DNA from: Gammaproteobacteria bacterium
GTDB taxonomy: Bacteria > Pseudomonadota > Gammaproteobacteria > Arenicellales > Poriferihabitantaceae
NCBI GenBank assembly: GCA_026709505.1
Contig: JAPOSW010000007.1
Span: 1 to 35,390, forward strand
Direction: 5' to 3'
DNA: 35,390 nucleotides
Of the stretch, positions 7,848-16,747 are shown in pieces. Both the position numbers and the translations under genes were made by a program. Below the pieces are notes generated by a model that did not search any database, was not told the DNA's origin, and saw only the letters and a list, made by a program, of their open reading frames with translations. How positions within the stretch are numbered: the first letter of the stretch is position 1; every line of letters starts with the position of its first letter.

Positions 7848-9791
7848 CTATTTACTTTCTCGATTTTCAATCAGCTCATCCACCACGGCAGGTTCAGCCA
7901 GCGTGCTGGTGTCTCCAAGACTGTCAAGCTCATTCGCGGCGACCTTGCGCAATATCCGGCGCATGATCTTGCCGGAACGGGTTTTCGGTAAACCCGGTGC
8001 CCACTGGATCACGTCTGGCTTGGCAATCGGGCCTATCTCCTTTCTGACCAGATCACTCAACACTTTCTTCAGTTCATCAGTCGCCTCAACTCCCTTCATC
8101 AGGGTAACGTATGCATAAATCCCCTGGCCCTTGATCTCATGAGGAAATCCAACCACGGCCGCTTCGGCAACGGTTTCGTGAAGCACGAGCGCACTCTCGA
8201 CTTCCGCCGTACCCATGCGGTGACCGGAAACATTGATGACATCATCAACCCGCCCAGTAATCCACCAATATCCATCCTCATCACAACGGGCACCATCACC
8301 GGTGAAGTACATATTTGGATAAGCACTGAAATAAGTCTCGATAAATCGTTGATGATCACCGTACACTGTTCGCATTTGGCCCGGCCATGATTTCCTGATC
8401 ACAAGATTGCCTTCAGCACCTCCTTCAAGGCTGATTTCATTGCCTTCTGCATCCATCAAGGCTGGCTGAATGCCAAAGAACGGGCGAGTTGCAGAGCCAG
8501 GCTTGAGATCGATTGCTCCGGGCAATGGCGTAATCATGATACCGCCGGTTTCTGTTTGCCACCACGTATCGACTATTGGACAGCGCCCATTGCCGACAAC
8601 ATGGTAATACCACTCCCATGCTTCCGGATTGATCGGCTCTCCCACTGTACCCAGAATTCGCAAGGAACCCCGGTCCGTGTTCTTGACCAGTTCTTCACCC
8701 TGCCCCATCAATGCGCGGATTGCAGTTGGCGCCGTATAAAAGATTTCTACTTGATGCTTGTCAACCACTTGCCAGAACCGACTGGCATCCGGATAGGTAG
8801 GCACGCCCTCAAACATCAGCGTGGTTGCACCGTTGGTCAGCGGACCATAAACAATATAGGAATGCCCGGTTACCCAGCCGACATCAGCGGTGCACCAGTA
8901 TATGTCGCCTTCATGATAGTCAAAAACCATCTTGTGGGTGAATGCCGCATAAAGTTGATAGCCAAAAGAAGTATGGACAACGCCTTTGGGCTTACCCGTT
9001 GAACCAGAGGTATAGAGAATAAACAACGGATCCTCTGCATCCATGTGCACTGGTGGACAGTCCGTTGAAGCCGCTTTCACAGCATCCCCGTACCAGACAT
9101 CACGGCTGGCATTTCCGGGAACCGGATTGCCGGTTCGTTTTACAACAATCGTGGTATGGACATTTGGACAACTCTCCAGTGCTTTTTCAACGTTTTGCTT
9201 GAGAGGGACGTTTCTGCCTCCCCTGGGGCCTTCATCGGCGGTAATGACAACCTGGCAGTCCGAGTCAAGAATCCGGTCTTTCAAAGCATCAGGGGAAAAT
9301 CCACCGAATACCACGGAGTGAATCGCCCCAATACGGGCACAAGCCAGCATGGAAACCGCCGCTTCAGGAATCATGGGCAAATAGATGCTTACGCGATCTC
9401 CCTTTTTGACTCCGCGGGATTTCAATACATTAGCGAACCTGCAGACTTCTTCGTGCAGTTCCCTGTAGGTAATCTTTCTGTCGACATTGGGATCATCCGA
9501 CTCCCAGATGATTGCAGCTTGATCACCCCGGGTCTCCAGGTGCCGATCCACGCAATTGGCGCAGACATTGAGCTCAGCCCCCTCAAACCAGCGGATTTCG
9601 CCTTTTGTAAAGTCAACGCTATGCACTGTATCCCACTGCTTGAACCAATCCATGTATTTTCTGGCTTGTCTCGCCCAGTATGCATCAGGGTCGCGAACAG
9701 ATTCTGCATAATCGGCTTCATAGCCTTGAAGATCGATATTTGCCGATGTCGCAAGATCAGGAGTAACGGGGTATTTTTTCGCAATTGACAT
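7848..9791 (-). CDS. acsA: Acetyl-CoA synthetase (AMP-forming)
   Basis: The enzyme activates acetate to acetyl-CoA through an acetyl-adenylate. The 647-residue length is standard. The AMP-binding P-loop motif [11 protein letters not shown], the '[10 protein letters not shown]' block, the '[16 protein letters not shown]' block and the A10 motif [11 protein letters not shown] are all present. Lys608 in the last motif is the position that is reversibly acetylated in well-studied Acs proteins. The N-terminal ACS domain ('[17 protein letters not shown]') is intact. The gene stands alone, with a decayed region downstream. No acetyltransferase or deacetylase lies nearby. Confidence 0.97.
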   Translation of the reverse strand: MSIAKKYPVTPDLATSANIDLQGYEADYAESVRDPDAYWARQARKYMDWFKQWDTVHSVDFTKGEIRWFEGAELNVCANCVDRHLETRGDQAAIIWESDDPNVDRKITYRELHEEVCRFANVLKSRGVKKGDRVSIYLPMIPEAAVSMLACARIGAIHSVVFGGFSPDALKDRILDSDCQVVITADEGPRGGRNVPLKQNVEKALESCPNVHTTIVVKRTGNPVPGNASRDVWYGDAVKAASTDCPPVHMDAEDPLFILYTSGSTGKPKGVVHTSFGYQLYAAFTHKMVFDYHEGDIYWCTADVGWVTGHSYIVYGPLTNGATTLMFEGVPTYPDASRFWQVVDKHQVEIFYTAPTAIRALMGQGEELVKNTDRGSLRILGTVGEPINPEAWEWYYHVVGNGRCPIVDTWWQTETGGIMITPLPGAIDLKPGSATRPFFGIQPALMDAEGNEISLEGGAEGNLVIRKSWPGQMRTVYGDHQRFIETYFSAYPNMYFTGDGARCDEDGYWWITGRVDDVINVSGHRMGTAEVESALVLHETVAEAAVVGFPHEIKGQGIYAYVTLMKGVEATDELKKVLSDLVRKEIGPIAKPDVIQWAPGLPKTRSGKIMRRILRKVAANELDSLGDTSTLAEPAVVDELIENRESK

Positions 9792-10269
9792 GGTTCGGAT
9801 GATCAGGATTAATTATTGGTAGCAGAGAATTTTAACTTACAAATTCCCGAAAATGATAATCGAATCGCTTTCCGGACCCGTTTTGATGGCTTGCAAGACT
9901 CGACATGCTATATCAATGAATGCTCGCCTAAGTGGAAACCCTGATAATGTGCCCTGCCTTCCTTCTGCTGCAAAGCCAAAGTCGTTTCCCGGCAGTCCCT
10001 GTCGCATACAAGCAGGCTGATTACGAATCACACCTCGGCAAATCTCTTGTTTGAACCCATCAATACGCCTTATTTGGTAAAATATGCATAATCCCGAGCT
10101 GCACTGGCCAGACCGTTAATTCCGAATCCCATTGACCGTATACAATTTTTCCCGTTCGAAATTTTCTTGAGGAATGTGTGCGGATAAAATGTCATATCCA
10201 ACCTTGCCAGCTGTCGATTCCCTTGTCATCCCAGCCTAGAGCAAATCACTCGTTCAAGGTACCGATACC
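9792..10269. other. Divergent promoter region between acs and the tup-like transporter
   Basis: These 478 bases separate two divergent genes and should hold both promoters. A short open frame on the minus strand (9837-10031) has no recognisable domain and I do not annotate it. An AT-rich segment around 10070-10170 could carry the transporter promoter. I see no trace of a substrate-binding protein gene, no convincing ModE palindrome and no obvious riboswitch. Confidence 0.4.
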
Positions 10270-10971
10270 GTGTCATCGCTGACCGATGCAACCCTTGATG
10301 CGTTCCACCTCCTGCTTTCAGGGGATCCAGAATTGTGGGAGATTATAGGCATCTCCTTCAGGGTCTCTGGCACGGCTATTCTTATTTCAGCGCCGCTGGC
10401 TCTACTGACCGGATTCTTTCTCGCATACTTCATGTTTCCGCTAAGGAGGGTTCTGATTTCCCTGTTCAATACACTGCTTGCCTTTCCTGCTGTAGTGGTT
10501 GGACTCGTGGTATACCTCTTGCTGTCCAATCAGGGACCTCTCGGGGACTGGAAGCTTTTATTCACGCAAGGCGCAATGGTTATCGCCCAGTCAATCCTTT
10601 GCATACCGATTCTGGTTTCCATGGGACACTCCGCTTTTCAGGCTGCTGATCAACGCGTCTGGGAGACGGCAAGAACCCTTGGCAAGGTACCTGTTGCGGC
10701 GTTTTTTGTGGTGGTCAACGAGGTAAAGTTCGGCCTGCTCGCAGCCCTGTTTGCTGGCTTCGGCAGAATCATTGCCGAAGTAGGCGCCTCCATGATGGTC
10801 GGTGGCAACATCCTGCATTACACAAGAAATATACCAACCGCAATCGCGCTTGAAACCAGCAAAGGCAATTTCGCGCAAGGTATCGCGCTCGGCATGGTTC
10901 TATTGTTCCTCGCCTTCTTTCTGAATGCGACGCTACAGTACTTTCAGGGCAAGGGGAGTCTCAGCCATTGA
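10270..10971 (+). CDS. tupB: Tungstate/molybdate-type ABC transporter permease (TupB-like)
   Basis: This 233-residue inner-membrane permease has a binding-protein-dependent transport domain with about five to six membrane segments. The EAA-like loop 'VWETARTLGKVPVAAFFVVV' and the closing 'GRIIAEVGASMMVGGNI' with 'YTRNIPTAIALETSKGNFAQ' are characteristic of the tungstate permease TupB/WtpB group rather than of ModB. It would import tungstate or molybdate. The start is GTG at 10270, chosen because 'SSLTDATLDAFHLLLSGDPE' matches the usual N-terminus. The next gene overlaps the stop. A tupA binding protein, normally the first gene, is missing from this locus. Confidence 0.85.
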   Translation: MSSLTDATLDAFHLLLSGDPELWEIIGISFRVSGTAILISAPLALLTGFFLAYFMFPLRRVLISLFNTLLAFPAVVVGLVVYLLLSNQGPLGDWKLLFTQGAMVIAQSILCIPILVSMGHSAFQAADQRVWETARTLGKVPVAAFFVVVNEVKFGLLAALFAGFGRIIAEVGASMMVGGNILHYTRNIPTAIALETSKGNFAQGIALGMVLLFLAFFLNATLQYFQGKGSLSH

Positions 10972-11624
10972 CTAGACCACAACAAATCCACTACTCTTCG
11001 CTGTCCAAATCATGGAATAAAAAACCATTGATTGAATCGGTGAGCATCACGGCTGCCTGCGGCCAATTCACCGTGCTTTGCGGAGAAAACGGGTCTGGAA
11101 AAACCACTTTGCTCAAGATCATGACTGGACTGGTCCGCCCTGACGGCTGCCAGATTCTCCTCAATGAAGAAAAACTCTCCTGGAAAAGGGCCAGATCTCA
11201 TTTAATCACGCACACCCTGTATCTGCATCAAACACCATACATGTTCAGCGGCAGCGTATATCGAAATTTGACATTGTCGATCAGCAAAAGCGATAGCCCG
11301 GCCATACAAAGGAAACACATAGAAGAGGTTCTTGAAATGGTAGAACTCGATCAGCTTAAACATGAATCAGCGAAAACCCTCTCCGGCGGACAGCAACAGC
11401 GAGTTGCCCTGGCACGCGCATCCTTGAATGGCTCTTCGTTTCTGTTTCTGGATGAGCCGACTGCAAACATGGATGCGGACTCGGTGAATCGCGCCCTTCA
11501 CTTCATGCAAAAATTAAAGCAAGGCGGCACGTCAATACTGGTCAGCACACATAGCCCGGAGACTTTCAAGGGACTCATGGACCGTTTGCTGGTGCTTGAA
11601 GATCACATCATCCATGAGCAATAA
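10968..11624 (+). CDS. tupC: Tungstate/molybdate-type ABC transporter ATPase (TupC-like)
   Basis: This is the ATP-binding subunit for the preceding permease. In 218 residues it has Walker A (GENGSGKTT, 39-47), the signature LSGGQQQRVALARA and Walker B (FLFLDEPT), followed by the switch histidine in 'VSTHSPE'. It lacks the C-terminal TOBE/MOP domain of ModC, which agrees with a TupC type. The start is TTG at 10968, sharing bases with the TGA of the permease (TTGA), so translation is coupled. Specificity for tungstate over molybdate is inferred from the permease. Confidence 0.85.
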   Translation: MTRPQQIHYSSLSKSWNKKPLIESVSITAACGQFTVLCGENGSGKTTLLKIMTGLVRPDGCQILLNEEKLSWKRARSHLITHTLYLHQTPYMFSGSVYRNLTLSISKSDSPAIQRKHIEEVLEMVELDQLKHESAKTLSGGQQQRVALARASLNGSSFLFLDEPTANMDADSVNRALHFMQKLKQGGTSILVSTHSPETFKGLMDRLLVLEDHIIHEQ

Positions 11625-11627
11625 ATC

Positions 11628-12236
11628 ATGAACGAATCAAGCATCACGGGATTGGTACTCGCCGGCGGGCAGGCTCGCCGCATGGGTGGAGTGGACAAGG
11701 GCCTAATCGATATTCATGGACAGACCATCGTTGAGAGAATCACTCGACAACTCAAAGGGCAATGTGCGAATGTAATGATCAACGCAAATCGCAATCTGGA
11801 ACAATACCGACAATTTGGCTGTGCGGTCATAGAAGATCAGATTGGCGGTTTCCAGGGCCCGCTTGCAGGCATGTTGAGTGGCCTGGACTCAATGCGGACA
11901 GAGTGGCTAATCACTGCACCCTGCGATGGGCCATTCTTAAGCAATACCTATGCAGAGTCCATGCTTCAGGCAGCCCAGTCCATTGGCACCCCGATTGCAG
12001 TAGCAAAAGACCAGGAGCGATTGCAGCCAGTCTATATCCTGCTGCACATATCAACCCGTGACTCGCTTGAAGCATTTTTGAATTCGGGCGAACGCAAAAT
12101 CGACAGATGGTTTGCCGAATTCAATTTCGCGGAAGTCATGATCGCCGATTGCGGCGACATGTTTGAGAATATCAACACCCCTGAGCAACTGGAAATTTGT
12201 CGAAAAAAACTGTCCGGCAAGCAATCCGGATATTAA
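11628..12236 (+). CDS. mobA: Molybdenum cofactor guanylyltransferase
   Basis: MobA links GMP to molybdopterin to make the MGD form of the cofactor used by NapA and other DMSO-reductase-family enzymes. The 202-residue protein begins with the nucleotide-binding signature LAGGQARRMGGVDKG (11-25). It also has 'GPLAGMLSGL' and the metal-binding 'TAPCDGPFL' motif, and ends with the typical 'FENINTPEQL'. It starts three bases after tupC, so oxyanion uptake and cofactor completion look co-transcribed. Confidence 0.95.
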   Translation: MNESSITGLVLAGGQARRMGGVDKGLIDIHGQTIVERITRQLKGQCANVMINANRNLEQYRQFGCAVIEDQIGGFQGPLAGMLSGLDSMRTEWLITAPCDGPFLSNTYAESMLQAAQSIGTPIAVAKDQERLQPVYILLHISTRDSLEAFLNSGERKIDRWFAEFNFAEVMIADCGDMFENINTPEQLEICRKKLSGKQSGY

Positions 12237-12245
12237 AAACAACCC

Positions 12246-12950
12246 TCAAGCAAGCTCAACCGTGATTCTGCGATTTTGCTTGCCCTTGTTCTTGATGCTC
12301 TCTACCCTGACTTTGCCGATTTCGCCACTGTTGGCAACATGAGTTCCACCACATGCCTGCAAATCAGCCTCGCCAAATTGCACCAGTCGCACCGTACCAG
12401 CCCCAGACGGCGGGCGGACTGACAGGGTCTTCACAAGCTCCGGCCGATCCTGCATTTCCCGATCAGTGATCCAGATATAGGACATTGGATGACTTTCAGC
12501 GATGGCTTGATTCAATTTCTCTTCGAGATCCTCACGAGACGGCGGGGCTGGCAAGTCAAAATCCAGTCTGCCGCTTCCATCGCGTATCGAACCTCCGGTC
12601 ACGGGGGCAGGAATGACTGCACACAGCATGTGCAGGCAGCTATGCATGCGCATCAGCCGGTATCGCCGCTCCCAGTCGATGTGCAGGGATAGGCTCTCAC
12701 CCAAAGCCGGCAATTCCTCCCCCTCTTCCACAATGTGCAGGATGCGATCATGCTCACGGTCCTTCTGAGTGTCCTGAATCCGGATCTGCTGTCCATTCTC
12801 GCGAACCGCATGACCTGAATCACCGGGCTGTCCCCCGCCCATCGGATAGAACACGGTTTGATCAACCACAAAGGCTTTGTCAACAAGATCAGTGACGGTC
12901 GCCTCGCATTGCTGTAAATAGCCGTCTTTGCGAAAGAGTTCTTGCGTCAT
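12246..12950 (-). CDS. alaX: Alanyl-tRNA editing protein, AlaX family
   Basis: AlaX proteins are free-standing editing domains that hydrolyse mischarged Ser- or Gly-tRNA(Ala) in trans. The 234-residue product has the GGGQPGDSG motif (38-46) and the zinc-site residues H103 and H107 in HSCLH, plus C200 and H204 in CGGTH. The size fits the AlaX-M type, with the small N-terminal region but without the C-terminal extension of AlaX-L. It begins one base after the stop of the dehydrogenase gene upstream, so the two form an operon. It converges with mobA, leaving nine bases between them and no visible terminator. Confidence 0.93.
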   Translation of the reverse strand: MTQELFRKDGYLQQCEATVTDLVDKAFVVDQTVFYPMGGGQPGDSGHAVRENGQQIRIQDTQKDREHDRILHIVEEGEELPALGESLSLHIDWERRYRLMRMHSCLHMLCAVIPAPVTGGSIRDGSGRLDFDLPAPPSREDLEEKLNQAIAESHPMSYIWITDREMQDRPELVKTLSVRPPSGAGTVRLVQFGEADLQACGGTHVANSGEIGKVRVESIKNKGKQNRRITVELA

Positions 12951-12951
12951 G

Positions 12952-13902
12952 TCAATTTCCCATGGAATCGGATATCCGCTGCTGGATTTGTGCAGCCACC
13001 CTGACTGCCATCAACCCATCTTGACCTGAGACCAGCGGTTCTCTGCCGGTCTTTATACAGTCAATGAAATCCTCGAGTTCTGCATTCAACGGCAATTTCG
13101 GAACAACCTCGATCGTGTTTTGCACCAGATCTGGAAATTCCGTATCGGACCCGGATTCGCCCAGATGAATTTCCTCAATCTGCTGGGACTGAAAGTCTAA
13201 ACCATAATAGTGGGCTTCCGCAAATACCCGAATGCGCCGAATCGCATTTTTTGAAACCCGGCTGGCCGTAACATTAGCCACCGCCTTGTTGGCAAACTCA
13301 ATGCGCGCATTGGCGATATCGACCCGATCGGTCAGCACCTCACAACCGCTGGCATAGATCGCAGTTATCTCCGATTTGATCATCGACAGAATAACATCAA
13401 TATCATGAATCATCAGATCAGAGACTACATCAACATCAATGCTGCGCTTGCTGAATTGCCCAAGCCGATGGGCTTCAATAAATCTGGGGGTTTTGGCTAG
13501 CTCCTTGAGCCTGACAACGCCAGGATTGAACTGCTCGAGGTGTCCGACTTGCAGGATCACACCATTGCCGTGAGCAAGGTCAATGATTTCCTGAGCTTCT
13601 TCTTCATTCGAAGCCAGCGGCTTCTCGATCAGGGCATGCACTCCCCGTGCCAAAAATGATCGCGCAACAGACAGGTGATCGCGAGTGGGCACAGCAACAC
13701 TGACCGCATCGATCTCATGGGGGAGATTTGCAATCGCAGTCAGCGCCTGGGTACCGCATTCCTCAGCCGCCATCCTTGAACGAACTGGATCAATATCCAT
13801 GACCGCCACCAGCTCAACACCTGGCATCCCTGAGTAAATGCGAGCGTGGTATTTTCCCAGATGACCTACGCCAACAACTGCGACTTTAACTTTGTCAGGC
13901 AT
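12952..13902 (-). CDS. Gfo/Idh/MocA-family dehydrogenase, GnnA-like
   Basis: The protein has 316 residues from the chosen ATG (13900-13902), which places the Rossmann motif VGVGHLGKYHA directly at the N-terminus. The longer open frame adds 41 residues without similarity. The family motifs 'VHALIEKPLA' and 'VGHLEQFNPGVVRLKE' are present, as is 'DVVSDLMIHDIDVILSM'. These blocks resemble the UDP-GlcNAc 3-dehydrogenase GnnA, which with an aminotransferase makes the diamino-sugar of some lipid A molecules. No GnnB or lpx gene is nearby, so the substrate is not established and the GnnA link is an inference. The gene lies one base upstream of alaX in the same operon. Confidence 0.8.
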   Translation of the reverse strand: MPDKVKVAVVGVGHLGKYHARIYSGMPGVELVAVMDIDPVRSRMAAEECGTQALTAIANLPHEIDAVSVAVPTRDHLSVARSFLARGVHALIEKPLASNEEEAQEIIDLAHGNGVILQVGHLEQFNPGVVRLKELAKTPRFIEAHRLGQFSKRSIDVDVVSDLMIHDIDVILSMIKSEITAIYASGCEVLTDRVDIANARIEFANKAVANVTASRVSKNAIRRIRVFAEAHYYGLDFQSQQIEEIHLGESGSDTEFPDLVQNTIEVVPKLPLNAELEDFIDCIKTGREPLVSGQDGLMAVRVAAQIQQRISDSMGN

Positions 13903-14594
13903 AATCTGTCTGTGTAGATGCCCGTAATTTCTGGACTCGCCAGCCTGCTCGGAATAAGCGGTTTTTTCAAGACGGTTCACCGGGCAATGTAATTGTGAAC
14001 ATGCAGGCAAGTTCCGACCTGCCAAAAATTACAGGATTGGACTTTGATCTGTCTATTGAATTATTTTCACAGGAGAATAGTGTTAATGCTGTTGAATCAC
14101 ATCAGACCGCAAGCTTCATGATTATCCGATACCGGTTGGAATAATTTGACGCAACTTGACCCGATATAGTCGATCGGATGGATACACGGCATGAGTCAAT
14201 TCGCACTTGAAAAGATTACTTTCGGTTTTCTGGAGCACGCACTTGTTCTTGTGCTGCCCTTCGGCGAGTCGCTCAAGCAAGGGCATCGACACTTAAGGCG
14301 GCACTATATCAGATTCCCGATGGTCGATAATCCAGAAATCCTGCATTTGCATGAAATGAAACAGGTTATGCACACTGTCCCAAGACCAATACGGTCTGGA
14401 TCAACTCATGGACCAAGACACCGGGACCGTCCAGACTACCGCTTCTTTACGTCCAACAGTTACTCAAATACAACCACGGAACCACTGGAACATCAAGGCG
14501 GTCTACCATGAGGATGAAATTGCCATGGGCGAGCATGTCATGAAGGATTCCTGTTCGGAAATCAACCTGGTTCCCTCCATCTGATGGGTATTTG
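13903..14594. other. Long intergenic region without a recognised gene
   Basis: This 692-base stretch lies between the promoter side of the dehydrogenase and the 3' end of hutC. Several unconnected open frames occur on the plus strand (for example 14191-14511 and one ending near 14583) but none has a ribosome binding site or a recognisable domain. The broken frames and patchy codon use suggest decayed coding sequence, perhaps of more than one gene. I cannot name the ancestor. No terminator with a T-run was seen for hutC. Confidence 0.35.
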
Positions 14595-15293
14595 TCAACT
14601 CAATTCCACGCGCATTGAAAATGAAGGCCGGTGCAGCAATCGTACTGACGTTATGCATTGCTCATCCTGCCATGTTGTCCGCTCAATTACAAATGCCGCA
14701 TCACCCTCATTGGCATCCAGAAGATCTGCCTCGCTTGCGGTAATGTTGGCTGCGGAGAACGAAATGTCTCCATGGGTAAACATGACATTTCGGACCAGCC
14801 ACTCGTTTGCGCTGACCTGATCGAAATCAATCTGGAAAATATTGCGCAGAACGGACGGATTCAACCATCGTTCTTCATAGACGAAGGGCTTATCGTCAGC
14901 CAGATGCAGTGTAGATTGAGACAGCATCTCAATTTCGTCATGAATCTTCATTTGGTACTGAAGGCGCCTGGGAGGGACTGTGCGTCTATTCTCAATCAAC
15001 ACATGACGGTATTTTGCTCCGCGTCTTTCGACCTCCAGCCGGATAATATCGATCTTCAGTGTTGCGTACCGAGACGGTTCCGTTGCAACCCTTGAACCAG
15101 CTCGTCGGCGTCGGTCCAGCAATCCTGTATCAGCCAATCCGCGCAAGGCCCGGTTGACGGTAGCGCGTGCGCACTGAAATTCTTCCGCCAGCCTTTTCTC
15201 GGATGGAATCAACTCGCCGGGTTTCCATGTGCCATCGATAATTCGTCGACGAAGCATGTCCTGAATATTTTGCCATGAAGCAAAATTTTTCAT
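14595..15293 (-). CDS. hutC: Histidine utilisation repressor, GntR/HutC family
   Basis: HutC represses hut genes and is released by urocanate. The 232-residue protein has an N-terminal GntR winged helix (about 8-72, with 'GELIPSEKRLAEEFQCARAT') and a C-terminal UTRA effector domain (about 90-230, with 'PFVYEERWLN'). It overlaps the stop of hutF by four bases, so it is translated with hutF and controls its own expression if the operator at 16704-16719 is used. The hut-specific assignment rests on this context as well as on the sequence. Confidence 0.92.
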   Translation of the reverse strand: MKNFASWQNIQDMLRRRIIDGTWKPGELIPSEKRLAEEFQCARATVNRALRGLADTGLLDRRRRAGSRVATEPSRYATLKIDIIRLEVERRGAKYRHVLIENRRTVPPRRLQYQMKIHDEIEMLSQSTLHLADDKPFVYEERWLNPSVLRNIFQIDFDQVSANEWLVRNVMFTHGDISFSAANITASEADLLDANEGDAAFVIERTTWQDEQCITSVRLLHRPSFSMRVELS

Positions 15294-16660
15294 TCATTCA
15301 ACCTCTTGTGAATCGCTTTCCTGACTTTGAGGTAACGGTCTCGAATTCGATCTCGATGGATGTGCCGACCTTCCCGAACAACATGACGGCCAGCAGACCA
15401 AACATCCAATACTAGCTGGCTGTCCCCGGCAAAAACAAAGCTGTCAAGAATTTCATCATTTTGACAGTCAGCAAGCACTTCCGAATGTGCGTCCAGCGTG
15501 AAAATGTCGGCCAATTGACCCGGTTCAATTGAACTGCACTGTCTTGCTAGCGCCAAGCTGCCTCCCAACAGCGAAGCATCAAATACTGCACGGCCAGATG
15601 ACTGGCCAGGCTTCGACAACACTGCTCTTCGCCTGTGCTTGAGACGCTGTGAATATTCGAGCATGCGCAGCTCCTCGCACAGGGATATCCTTATATTTGA
15701 GTCAGTGCCCACGCCATAGTTTCCGGCATGATGAATGTAGTCGACGCCATTGAAAATCCCGTCTCCCAAATTTGCTTCAGTGATGGGACACAAGCCCGCA
15801 ACACCCCCAGACTCTGCCAGCTTTCGGGTTTCCAGTTCCGTCATGTGAGTTGCATGAACCAGGCACCATTTGCCGTCAATACTAGCATGACGGGTTAGCC
15901 ATTCTACCGGCCGCATGCCAAATACTTTTTCAAATTCTGCAACTTCCCTTTGCTGTTCAGCGATATGCATGTGAAGCGGCAAGTCCGGGTGGATTTCTCT
16001 CAATTGAACAAGATCATTCGGATCTACTGCCCGGAGAGAATGAGCCGCTATTCCGATCCTGCTGTCGGCAGGCAAAACTTCCAGGGCCCGGGCCGACTCA
16101 TCGAACAGTTCAAGGTAGGAGTCGATGGTATTGACGAATCTTGCCTGTTCAGGGAGCGGCTGGCGTTTGCCGCAACCGCCATGCTGATAGAGAACCGGCA
16201 GTAATGTCAAGCCGATCCCAGTCACGCGGGATGCGGCAATAATGCGAGATGAAAGCTCCGCCAAATGACTGTGAGGAGTACCGTCCGGGTTGTGATGGAG
16301 GTAATGAAACTCTGCAACTGCGGAAAACCCACTCTCCAGCATTTCCACCTGGGCATAAGCGGTGATGGCCTCAATCTCCTCTGGCATGACTTGTCCGATG
16401 CATGCATACATCAGCTTGCGCCAGGTCCAGAACGAATCGGCGCCAGTCGTGTGACGGTCTTCAGCCAATCCCGACAGCACCCGTTGAAATCCATGGCTAT
16501 GAAGGTTGCACACAGCTGGCAAGGCAATATCCACTTGATAGCCACAGGGCGGGGACCCTGCTTCAACTGCCTCAATCATTCCAAGCTGGTTCAATCCGAT
16601 TCGGACATCCGGTTTCCAGCCCTCGCCCGTAAGGGCCGTCTTCGCCCAAATTGCATCCAC
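15290..16660 (-). CDS. hutF: Formimidoylglutamate deiminase
   Basis: HutF removes ammonia from N-formimino-L-glutamate to give N-formylglutamate, the substrate of HutG. The 456-residue amidohydrolase has metal-binding H54 and H56 in 'NLHSHGFQR', the later 'HMHIAEQ' histidines, and the 'GTDSNIRI' aspartate motif. Length and order are normal for HutF. The gene is divergent from hutI with 87 bases between the start codons, and it is followed by hutC with a four-base overlap. Its presence shows the two-step HutF/HutG route rather than the one-step formiminoglutamase route. Confidence 0.95.
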   Translation of the reverse strand: MDAIWAKTALTGEGWKPDVRIGLNQLGMIEAVEAGSPPCGYQVDIALPAVCNLHSHGFQRVLSGLAEDRHTTGADSFWTWRKLMYACIGQVMPEEIEAITAYAQVEMLESGFSAVAEFHYLHHNPDGTPHSHLAELSSRIIAASRVTGIGLTLLPVLYQHGGCGKRQPLPEQARFVNTIDSYLELFDESARALEVLPADSRIGIAAHSLRAVDPNDLVQLREIHPDLPLHMHIAEQQREVAEFEKVFGMRPVEWLTRHASIDGKWCLVHATHMTELETRKLAESGGVAGLCPITEANLGDGIFNGVDYIHHAGNYGVGTDSNIRISLCEELRMLEYSQRLKHRRRAVLSKPGQSSGRAVFDASLLGGSLALARQCSSIEPGQLADIFTLDAHSEVLADCQNDEILDSFVFAGDSQLVLDVWSAGRHVVREGRHIHRDRIRDRYLKVRKAIHKRLNE

Positions 16661-16703
16661 AAAAAATCTTCTCTATCTGTGTTTATGTATGTAATTAATC
16701 TTT

Positions 16704-16719
16704 TTATGTATAGACATAA
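16704..16719. promoter_or_regulatory. HutC-type operator between hutF and hutI
   Basis: TTATGTATAGACATAA is an inverted repeat with six-base arms around ATAG. Its core GTATAGAC fits the GTMTAKAC consensus known for the HutC subfamily of GntR regulators. It is the only such site seen in the 87-base divergent region. A candidate -10 element for hutI (CATAAT, 16715-16720) overlaps it, so bound HutC would block the promoter. A related half-site, TTATGTATG, lies at 16683-16691. The operator role is inferred from consensus, position and the linked hutC gene. Confidence 0.75.
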
Positions 16720-16747
16720 TAACATCATACTTGTAAAATGCGAAATT

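Noticed and set aside
9837..10031. 64-codon open frame on the minus strand between acs and tupB
   Set aside because: No recognisable domain, no good ribosome binding site, and it lies in a region that must hold two divergent promoters.
14191..14511. 106-codon open frame on the plus strand in the gap before hutC
   Set aside because: Residue composition is not protein-like, there is no ribosome binding site and no family match; it is treated as part of an unexplained gap.
16265..16747. Apparent 161-residue N-terminal extension of hutI
   Set aside because: It runs antisense through hutF, contains no known domain, and the ATG at 16748 gives the standard HutI N-terminus and length.
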